From positions 1-12,052 of the forward strand of contig LJUF01000054.1 in NCBI GenBank assembly GCA_001303665.1: DNA of 12,052 nucleotides. The letters are read 5' to 3'. How positions within the stretch are numbered: position 1 is the stretch's first letter; each line of letters begins with the position of its first letter. This document shows positions 7,553 to 12,052 of the stretch, piece after piece. The translations under genes and the position numbers were made by a program. Under the pieces are notes generated by a model. It did no database searches and was not told where the DNA came from. It saw only the letters and a program-made list of their open reading frames with translations. The DNA is from Phycisphaerae bacterium SM23_33. Its GTDB lineage: Bacteria > Planctomycetota > Phycisphaerae > SM23-33.

Positions 7553-7569
7553 CTCCGCCGGCGGCGGAG
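7553..7569. repeat. 7-bp inverted repeat in the leader of the exported repeat protein gene
   Basis: CTCCGCC, a 3-base loop and GGCGGAG form a perfect dyad that would fold as a stable hairpin in the roughly 80-base leader of the minus-strand gene starting at 7532. It ends seven bases before the GAGG ribosome-binding site (7545-7542), so it flanks rather than covers it. It could influence message stability or initiation. No ligand-binding motif is recognised. Confidence 0.5.
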
Positions 7570-7620
7570 CCGCCCGCCTCCGGAGCAGCTTGGGGCAAGT
7601 CAACGGCTGTAGCGACCCCG

Positions 7621-7649
7621 ATGGTAGGTCCGCGGAGCGGGCCTGTCAA
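7621..7649 (-). promoter_or_regulatory. Sigma-70-like promoter of the exported repeat protein gene
   Basis: On the minus strand a perfect -35 TTGACA (7649-7644) is followed after 17 bases by TACCAT (7626-7621), four of six to the -10 consensus. The start point would be near 7614, giving a leader of about 80 bases before the ATG at 7532. Good spacing and a perfect -35 make this one of the best promoter matches in the window. Confidence 0.6.
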
Positions 7650-7684
7650 GCCCCCATGCCGCCCCGTCGGCGGCCGGGCTTGAC
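7645..7684. promoter_or_regulatory. 9-bp inverted repeat embracing two divergent -35 elements
   Basis: GTCAAGCCC (7645-7653) and GGGCTTGAC (7676-7684) are perfect reverse complements with 22 bases between them. Arm centres are 31 bp apart, about three helical turns. Each arm contains the -35 TTGAC of one of two outward-facing promoters. It may be an operator for a dimeric regulator serving both genes, or simply the same preferred -35 context used twice. It does not resemble the Rex operator consensus (TTGTGAA...TTCACAA). Confidence 0.5.
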
Positions 7685-7709
7685 GCCCGCCGGCGGCCAC
7701 AAATACAAT
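7680..7709 (+). promoter_or_regulatory. Sigma-70-like promoter of rex
   Basis: TTGACG (7680-7685) and TACAAT (7704-7709), each five of six to consensus, stand 18 bases apart. The -35 also sits within a small dyad, CGGGC-TTGAC-GCCCG (7675-7689). The start point would be about 7715-7718, at or immediately before the ATG at 7718, so a transcript from here would be leaderless for that start codon. Confidence 0.6.
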
Positions 7710-7717
7710 CCCCCGCC

Positions 7718-8425
7718 ATGGCACCGCAGCGCTCAGGACAGCCGGTGGGTTCTGCCCGCAGCGACCGCATCTCGCCCCTGGCGGTCAAGCGCCTCAGCCT
7801 GTACCTCCGCTGCCTGGAGGAACTGGCCCAGCAGGACCAGACCACCGTCTCCAGCCGACAACTGGCCAAGGCCCTGGGCCTGACCGACGCCCAGGTCCGC
7901 AAGGACCTGGCCTATTTCGGCCAGTTCGGCCGGCCGGGCGTCGGCTACGCCGTCCAGGACACGGTCACCCGGCTGCGCGTGATCTTCGGCACCCAGAAGG
8001 ACTGGGAGGTCGCGGTGGTCGGGGTCGGCAGCATCGGCAGGGCGCTGCTGGGGTTCAAGGGCTTCGGCCAGAGGGGCTTTCGCCTGGCGGCGGCCTTCGA
8101 CAAGGACCCGGCCAAGATCGGCAGGAAGATCGGCGGCGTGCTCGTCCAGTCGGCGGGCGAGCTGGCCGCCACCGTCCGGAAGAAGCGCATCCGGCTGACG
8201 GTGCTGGCCGTCCCCGCCCAAGCCGCCCAAGAGGTCGCCGAGGCCCTGTGCCGGGCCGGCGTGAAGGGCATCCTCAACTTCGCGCCCGTCCGGCTGAACG
8301 TGCCCGACGACGTGGCGGTGGTCCCGGTGGACCTGGGCAGCCTGCTCCAGCAGCTCAGCTACTTCGTCACCGCCGCCCAGGCCGGAAACCAGACCCATCC
8401 CGGGGTCCGGCGCGACCTGACCTGA
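7718..8425 (+). CDS. rex: Redox-sensing transcriptional repressor Rex
   Basis: Rex is a cytoplasmic dimeric repressor that leaves DNA when NADH rises relative to NAD+, controlling fermentation and respiration genes. The 235-residue protein has the expected order. A winged-helix domain begins at LAVKRLSLYLR (21-31), with recognition region LGLTDAQVRKDLAYFGQFGRP (54-73) and wing PGVGY (73-77). Then comes a Rossmann domain with GVGSIG (102-107), AFDKDPAKIG at the end of the second strand for NAD(H) specificity, and the C-terminal swapped helix DLGSLLQQLSYFV. The length is close to the usual 205-230. The ATG at 7718 has no Shine-Dalgarno. A GTG at 7745 (residue 10) has AGGA six bases upstream and gives an N-terminus closer to known Rex proteins. 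No Rex operator is visible nearby. It is divergent from the exported repeat protein gene. Confidence 0.95.
   Translation: MAPQRSGQPVGSARSDRISPLAVKRLSLYLRCLEELAQQDQTTVSSRQLAKALGLTDAQVRKDLAYFGQFGRPGVGYAVQDTVTRLRVIFGTQKDWEVAVVGVGSIGRALLGFKGFGQRGFRLAAAFDKDPAKIGRKIGGVLVQSAGELAATVRKKRIRLTVLAVPAQAAQEVAEALCRAGVKGILNFAPVRLNVPDDVAVVPVDLGSLLQQLSYFVTAAQAGNQTHPGVRRDLT
7735..7738 (+). promoter_or_regulatory. Possible Shine-Dalgarno for an internal GTG start of rex
   Basis: AGGA stands six bases before an in-frame GTG at 7745-7747. This gives a 226-residue Rex with about a 30-base leader from the predicted promoter. It competes with the ATG at 7718, which has no ribosome-binding site and would be leaderless. 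Confidence 0.4.
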
Positions 8426-8448
8426 CCGGCGGGGCGGCCGCGCGCCGG
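8426..8448. terminator. Hairpin in the gap between two convergent genes
   Basis: CCGGCG (8426-8431) and CGCCGG (8443-8448) are perfect 6-bp complements around an 11-base loop that itself contains CGGCCG. It begins at the first base after the rex stop and fills most of the 29-base gap to the stop of the leftward URO-D-like gene, a position expected of a shared bidirectional terminator. There is no T-run on either side, so termination strength is doubtful. Confidence 0.4.
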
Positions 8449-8454
8449 GGCGGC

Positions 8455-9420
8455 TCAGTCGTAGCTGCCCTCGCGCCGCCACACGTCCAGGATGAGCTCG
8501 TACCGCCGCAGGTCCATGCCCGTGTAGATGCAGTTGCTGGTGGAAAAGACGTACCCCCCGCCGGGCATGCCGTGCCGCAGGGCGTGGCGGGCCGATTCCA
8601 CGCACTGGGCGTCCGTGCCCGTGTCCAGCAACGCACAGGAGACGTTGCCGATCAGGCACACCTTCTCGCCGACCCGGCGCTTGACCTCAGCGATGTCCAC
8701 GCCGCCCTGCGGGTCGAGGCTGTGCAGGGCGTGCGGCCGGGCCGCCACCAGGCGGTCCAGGATCGGCATGATGTTGCCGTCGGTGTGCTTGATCACGTAG
8801 AAGCCCAGCTCGCGGTAGGCCGCCACCAGCCGGGTCAGGTACGGGGCCACGAAATCGTCGAACATGGCCGGCGAGAGGAACGGGTTGTCGTTGAAGCAGT
8901 AGTCCGAGCACAGGGCGAAGCCGTCCACCACCCCGCCGCGGGCGTAGAACCGCGCCCGCTCCACCGCCGTGTCCACCATCCGCCGGGCCTTGTCCTTCGC
9001 CTCCTGCGGCCTCTCCACCAGCCAGGCGGCGAACTCCATCATCTCCGTGCCGCTGGGGATGGCGTAGGTGGCGTCGCCCGGCAGCAGCAGGCAGTAGCGG
9101 TCGCCGGAAAGCTCGCGGACGTGCTCCAGGCAGCGCTGCTGCTCGGCCGCCCGCTCGTCGCCCCAGCCGCCGGGGGAGATGAAGTAGATGGCCGAGTGCT
9201 CGAAGCGCTCGGCGATCTTCACGTACAGGTCGGCGATGTCGCGGCGGTGGAGTTCGCGCTCGGCCTGGCTCATCTGGTCCCACTGGGAGAAGACCCGATG
9301 GGCCGGATGCACGCGGCCGAAGGCCTCCATCGTCAGGTAGAACACCAGCTCAAAGTGCGGCACCCGCCCCGGCGGCTGTTTGCCTTCCAGGGCGGCGATG
9401 AACTTTTCCCGCGGCGTCAT
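8455..9420 (-). CDS. Uroporphyrinogen-decarboxylase-superfamily protein (URO-D-like)
   Basis: This 321-residue TIM-barrel protein belongs to the broad URO-D/cobalamin methyltransferase superfamily. I start it at the second ATG (9420) because MTPREKFIAALEGKQPPGRVP is the standard opening of URO-D-like proteins; an ATG at 9429 would add three residues. Visible landmarks are the IKHTDGNIMPILDRLV strand-helix (about 210-225), LDPQGGVDI (about 235-243), the Gly-rich loop GNVSCALL, and GGGYVFSTSNC near the C-terminus. The heme-pathway N-terminal Arg motif (RQAGR type) is absent, so it is not the haem-biosynthetic HemE. In MtaA/MtbA-type methyltransferases zinc is held by His-X-Cys...Cys; here His212 is followed by Thr-Asp and only Cys297 remains, so metal binding and methyl transfer are uncertain. 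It is divergent from the PAC2 gene and convergent with rex. The substrate is unknown. Confidence 0.88.
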   Translation of the reverse strand: MTPREKFIAALEGKQPPGRVPHFELVFYLTMEAFGRVHPAHRVFSQWDQMSQAERELHRRDIADLYVKIAERFEHSAIYFISPGGWGDERAAEQQRCLEHVRELSGDRYCLLLPGDATYAIPSGTEMMEFAAWLVERPQEAKDKARRMVDTAVERARFYARGGVVDGFALCSDYCFNDNPFLSPAMFDDFVAPYLTRLVAAYRELGFYVIKHTDGNIMPILDRLVAARPHALHSLDPQGGVDIAEVKRRVGEKVCLIGNVSCALLDTGTDAQCVESARHALRHGMPGGGYVFSTSNCIYTGMDLRRYELILDVWRREGSYD

Positions 9421-9427
9421 GCCGGCC

Positions 9428-9456
9428 ATTAGAACAGCCCCCCCGCCACGCGGCAA
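9428..9456 (-). promoter_or_regulatory. Promoter placing the transcript start at the URO-D-like ATG
   Basis: On the minus strand TTGCCG (9456-9451) and TCTAAT (9433-9428) are exactly 17 bases apart, matching four and five of six consensus positions. Seven bases follow the -10 before the ATG at 9420, so transcription would begin at or one base before that A. This predicts a leaderless message and argues against the upstream ATG at 9429, which overlaps the -10 itself. Confidence 0.5.
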
Positions 9457-9522
9457 CAGGCCGGCGGCCGGCCCAAGCACCGGCAGCGATGAAAGCTCTT
9501 TATTCGACCCGCCCGCTGCGCC

Positions 9523-9528
9523 TACAAT
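9523..9528 (+). promoter_or_regulatory. Candidate -10 element for the PAC2 gene
   Basis: TACAAT is the same hexamer as the rex -10. The -35 region is poor (TTTATT, 9499-9504, 18 bases upstream, or TTATTC, 9500-9505, at 17), so an activator or a different holoenzyme may be needed. The start would be near 9535, about 15 bases before a small leader ORF and 67 bases before the PAC2 ATG. Confidence 0.35.
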
Positions 9529-9549
9529 GGGCGGCGAGCGAGGAAGAGG

Positions 9550-9597
9550 ATGACTTGGGCCACAGGGGGCCTGAACATCGGAACCGGCGGGAGGTGA
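9550..9597 (+). CDS. Candidate 15-residue leader peptide upstream of the PAC2 gene
   Basis: A short ORF, MTWATGGLNIGTGGR, begins with ATG six bases after GAGG (9540-9543). It ends in a TGA (9595-9597) that is part of the PAC2 Shine-Dalgarno GGGAGGTGA, four bases before the PAC2 ATG. It starts about 15 bases from the predicted transcript start. The placement fits a translated leader whose termination hands ribosomes to PAC2. No attenuator hairpin or run of regulatory codons is evident, and an ORF this short can be accidental. Confidence 0.35.
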   Translation: MTWATGGLNIGTGGR

Positions 9598-9601
9598 CGC
9601 G

Positions 9602-10471
9602 ATGGCACCGCATCGATTGAAAATCCACGCCCACCCGACCATGCGGAACGTCCGCATGGTGCTGGGGTTCTCCGGATGGATGAACGGAGGGGAGGTGTCC
9701 ACCGGCACGATTGAAACCCTCGTTCAAAAGCTCGACGCCCGCCCGCTGGCCGAGATCGACTCGGAGGACTTCTATATCTTCAGCTTTCCCGGCTCGATGG
9801 AGGTCTCCTCGCTGTTCCGCCCGTACACGAAGATCGAGGAGGGCCTGATCACCGCCTTCCAGGGGCCCGCCAACACCTTCTTCTACAGCGAGCCGCACAA
9901 CCTCATCCTGTTCGTCGGCAAGGAGCCGAATTTCAAGTGGCCCGAGTACGGCGAGTGCATGTTTTCGCTGGCCAGCCAGTTCGGGGTCTCGATGATCTAC
10001 TTCATCGGCAGTGTGGCCGGGCTGGTGCCGCACACCCGCGAGCCGCGGCTGTTCAGCTCCGTCTCCGACCCAGGCCTGAAGCCGGCGATGCAGGGGCTGG
10101 GGGCCCGATTCAGCAGTTACGAGGGTCCGGCCAGCATCAGCACGTACCTGACCCGGCTGTCGTCGCAGAAGGGCATCCCCATGGCCAACCTCGTGGCGGA
10201 GATCCCCCCGTACGTGCAGGGCAAGAATCACCGCTGCATCGAGGCCATGACCCGCCGGCTGGCGGGCATATTGAACCTGCACATCGAGCTGGACGACCTG
10301 CGGGCACTGGCCGACCGACTGGAGGAACGGCTCAACGAGGCGGTCCAGGCCCACCCGGAACTGCTCGAACGCATCCAGAAGCTCGAGGAAGACTACGACA
10401 ACGAGGTCTTCGACACCCAAATGGGCGACCTGAAGGACTGGCTGGAGCGGAAAGGCATCCGGCTGGATTGA
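9602..10471 (+). CDS. PAC2-family (proteasome assembly chaperone 2-like) protein
   Basis: This 289-residue soluble protein resembles the PAC2 family, named for eukaryotic proteasome-assembly chaperones but present in archaea and many bacteria, where its role is mostly unknown. Visible features are an early strand with LGFSGWMNGGEVSTGTIETL (21-40), FYSEPH (94-99), a nucleotide-fold-like core MIYFIGSVAGLVPHTREPR (131-149), then PPYVQGKNHRCIEAMTRRLAGIL (202-224). The C-terminal 60 residues are strongly charged and probably coiled coil (about 228-289). There is no signal peptide or membrane segment. The ATG has an excellent GGGAGG seven bases upstream, fixing the start. It is divergent from the URO-D-like gene and has no downstream partner on its strand. 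No proteasome gene is in the window, so a proteasome role should not be assumed. Confidence 0.82.
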   Translation: MAPHRLKIHAHPTMRNVRMVLGFSGWMNGGEVSTGTIETLVQKLDARPLAEIDSEDFYIFSFPGSMEVSSLFRPYTKIEEGLITAFQGPANTFFYSEPHNLILFVGKEPNFKWPEYGECMFSLASQFGVSMIYFIGSVAGLVPHTREPRLFSSVSDPGLKPAMQGLGARFSSYEGPASISTYLTRLSSQKGIPMANLVAEIPPYVQGKNHRCIEAMTRRLAGILNLHIELDDLRALADRLEERLNEAVQAHPELLERIQKLEEDYDNEVFDTQMGDLKDWLERKGIRLD

Positions 10472-10516
10472 CACGACCGCGCCGGGCTCCGTCAGACTTC
10501 CCGTGAGGCCTGCCCG

Positions 10517-10550
10517 AGGGCGACAGGCGCGCCCGGCCGCTGCCCTTTTT
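10517..10550 (+). terminator. Candidate intrinsic terminator of the PAC2 gene
   Basis: AGGGCG (10517-10522) pairs with TGCCCT (10541-10546), with one G-U pair, around an 18-base loop containing the palindrome GGCGCGCC. The 3' arm runs directly into a five-T run (10546-10550) on the plus strand. An alternative pairing GCCTG/CAGGC (10509-10513, 10524-10528) would compete. The T-run after a GC-rich stem in the 91-base gap between convergent genes makes this the most credible intrinsic terminator in the window. Confidence 0.45.
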
Positions 10551-10562
10551 CACCGACCACGC

Positions 10563-12052
10563 CTACCCCCCGGGTCTTGGAACAGGCCCGGCCGGGCCGG
10601 CGGGCGCACTCGCCGGCTTGTCCTCGGCCGGCCGCAGCGGCTGAATCTCCGGCTCCTTCAGCTCCAGCTTCACCCGCACTGTGAGGCGCTTCCCGGAAGG
10701 CTTCATGCCCTCCAGCGCCACGTCGAAGGCCTCCGGCATATAGTCAAAGCGCACCCCCTCCAGAAGTTTCCCCCACTCGTACGGCTTGCCGTTGATGCGG
10801 ACGGTGACGTCCGTACAGGCGGCCACCTTGATCCCCGGGCGGAACCTCACTACGTAATCCTTCTCGAAGCGGGCGACCTTCTCCGCCTGCCCGGTCTGGG
10901 TGTCGATGCTGAAGATGTAGAAGCAGTCCAGCGTCTTGACCGCCACCAGGCCGGTTGCGCCCTCCAGCCGCACGGGCACGGGCTGGCAGCACGCGCTCTC
11001 GTGAAGGTAAATCCCCACCTGCTGCTTCCGCCGGTCGTACCGAACGGCGGCCCCGGTCACGTCGAACAGCCGCAGCCCGCGCGGCTGCACCTGCACCGAC
11101 AGCGTCCCCGCGGCCTTGCCCAGGGCCTCGCGCAGCTCGATGAGGCTGCCCTGCTTCATGCGCACGTCAATGCTCACGTCGATGTGCGAAGGCGGCAGCT
11201 CGTCCTTGATCTGGTCGTCGCTGCCGGGCGCCCGGCCGGCGCCCCTGCGGCGAAGCGTCCGCACCTGCTTGCGCAGGCTGTCCTCCGAACCGCCGATCAT
11301 GCCGAACCCGCCCCCGCCGCCCTGGCGCTGCTTCTCCAGCAGCTCCAGGGCCTTGCTCAGACTGTCGGCGGCCCTGCGGTACAGCCCGCTTACCGAATAG
11401 ATCGAACCCAGCCGCAGGTGGGCGTTGATGTCGTACACCTCGCCGGCCGGGGGGATCTCCAGTATCTTCCGCCACTCCCGCGCCGCCAGTCGCCGCCGGC
11501 CCAGCTCGCCCAGCAGCTCCCCGACCACGTAGTGCGGCGCCTCCTTGTCGCCGTTCAGCCCCAGGGCCCGGTCTCTCAGGCGCTCGGCCTCGGCGTCCTC
11601 ATCCATCGCCTCCAGGGCTTCGGCCTCCAGGTACAGCAGCCGCGCATCCGGCGGGCCGAGCCTGGCGAAGTGCGGCGCCTCCTGAAGCACCTGGCGGTAC
11701 TTCATCTGCTTCCACAGCGCCGTGAAACGCTTGGCGGCGGTTTCGATGATCTCCTTGGCCAGCCCCGCGTCGCCGCCAGGCCCGGCCAGAATCTGCATCG
11801 CCTCCAGCGGCCGGCCCGTCCCGGCGCAGGCCAGCGCCCGGGCGTGGGCCTGGCATGCGTTCTTCGGCTCCCGGATGAGCTCCAGGACCTTCGCATAGAC
11901 CTCCTCGTCGGCCACGAGCATGAGACATTGCAGCGCCTGCCGGGCCTCGCCCTCCTCCCCGGCCAGCAGCCTGTGCAGCAGGAACAGCCCCGCCTTGCCC
12001 TTCAGCTTCTCGCTCAGCTCGCTCAGGGCGCTGCGGCGGTCGGATTCGCTCA
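10563..12052 (-). CDS. TPR-repeat protein with an unrecognised C-terminal domain (reaches window edge)
   Basis: At least 495 residues are encoded and the frame is open to the edge. The last two window bases would supply the TG of an NTG codon followed by SESDRRSALSEL, which looks like a natural N-terminus, so the gene may be complete or nearly so; an internal ATG at 11921 is less likely. The N-terminal half is helical, with recognisable tetratricopeptide repeats: LYLEAEALEAMDEDAEAERL, HYVVGELLGELGRRRLAARE and, best of all, HLRLGSIYSVSGLYRRAADS. A flexible Gly-rich linker follows (about 11300-11320), then a strand-rich domain of roughly 190 residues that I do not recognise, with an adjacent Cys pair (ESACCQPVPV) and three Tyr/Phe-rich strands. 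It ends in a Pro/Ala/Gly-rich tail. No signal peptide is seen near the edge. Function is unknown; TPRs suggest protein binding. Confidence 0.8.
   Translation of the reverse strand, partial: SESDRRSALSELSEKLKGKAGLFLLHRLLAGEEGEARQALQCLMLVADEEVYAKVLELIREPKNACQAHARALACAGTGRPLEAMQILAGPGGDAGLAKEIIETAAKRFTALWKQMKYRQVLQEAPHFARLGPPDARLLYLEAEALEAMDEDAEAERLRDRALGLNGDKEAPHYVVGELLGELGRRRLAAREWRKILEIPPAGEVYDINAHLRLGSIYSVSGLYRRAADSLSKALELLEKQRQGGGGGFGMIGGSEDSLRKQVRTLRRRGAGRAPGSDDQIKDELPPSHIDVSIDVRMKQGSLIELREALGKAAGTLSVQVQPRGLRLFDVTGAAVRYDRRKQQVGIYLHESACCQPVPVRLEGATGLVAVKTLDCFYIFSIDTQTGQAEKVARFEKDYVVRFRPGIKVAACTDVTVRINGKPYEWGKLLEGVRFDYMPEAFDVALEGMKPSGKRLTVRVKLELKEPEIQPLRPAEDKPASAPAGPAGPVPRPGG

Noticed and set aside
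7640..7745. Search for a Rex operator for autoregulation
   Set aside because: Only a lone CACAA half-site (7698-7702) is present; no TTGTGAA...TTCACAA palindrome exists in the divergent region.
8248..9432. A 394-codon plus-strand open frame opposite the URO-D-like gene
   Set aside because: His/Gln/Val-rich antisense composition, no ribosome-binding site, and it overlaps the end of rex. The minus-strand protein matches a known superfamily.
9500..10474. A 324-codon minus-strand frame opposite the PAC2 gene
   Set aside because: The plus-strand frame has a perfect Shine-Dalgarno and family similarity, whereas this one has antisense-type composition.
1..12052. Mobile elements, CRISPR arrays, tRNA or rRNA genes
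   Set aside because: No transposase, integrase or recombinase motif, no regularly spaced repeats, and no cloverleaf or rRNA-like sequence were seen on either strand.

Overview
This is a GC-rich bacterial window in which almost every base is coding. I think it comes from a Planctomycetota lineage, possibly Phycisphaerae, but that is inference. It rests on the GC-rich codon use, a Thr/Gln/Pro/Ala-rich tail on a secreted protein, a divergent uroporphyrinogen-decarboxylase-like protein, a bacterial PAC2 protein, and TPR/HEAT-type proteins of unknown function. No rRNA, tRNA, CRISPR array, transposase, phage gene or integration site is visible.

Layout: (1) 1-309 holds no convincing gene. It has short inverted repeats and a weak structured-RNA look-alike. 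(2) 310-6264, minus strand, is a complete five-gene ABC importer of the oligopeptide/dipeptide type, in the order substrate-binding protein, permease B, permease C, ATPase D, ATPase F. Gaps are tiny or overlapping, stop codons are embedded in the next gene's Shine-Dalgarno, and the unit looks like a single translationally coupled operon. (3) 6399-7532, minus strand, encodes an exported helical-repeat protein of unknown function. (4) 7533-7717 is a divergent control region with two back-to-back sigma-70-like promoters whose -35 elements lie inside a 9-bp inverted repeat. (5) 7718-8425, plus strand, is rex, the NAD(H)-sensing repressor. (6) 8455-9420, minus strand, converges on rex and encodes a URO-D-superfamily protein. 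(7) 9430-9601 is a second divergent control region. It has a promoter placed so that the URO-D transcript would start at its ATG, and a 15-codon leader ORF ahead of the next gene. (8) 9602-10471, plus strand, is a PAC2-family protein. (9) 10563-12052, minus strand, is a TPR protein whose frame runs to the window edge.

The opp genes together make one solute importer: a membrane-anchored binding protein, two permeases and two ATPases. Rex links transcription to the NADH/NAD+ ratio, but I see no Rex operator here, so there is no sequence evidence that it controls its neighbours. The most noteworthy signals are regulatory: the symmetrical divergent promoter pair, apparently leaderless or near-leaderless initiation at promoter-proximal genes, and the leader peptide in front of the PAC2 gene. 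I did not find a clear, previously undescribed multi-gene system.
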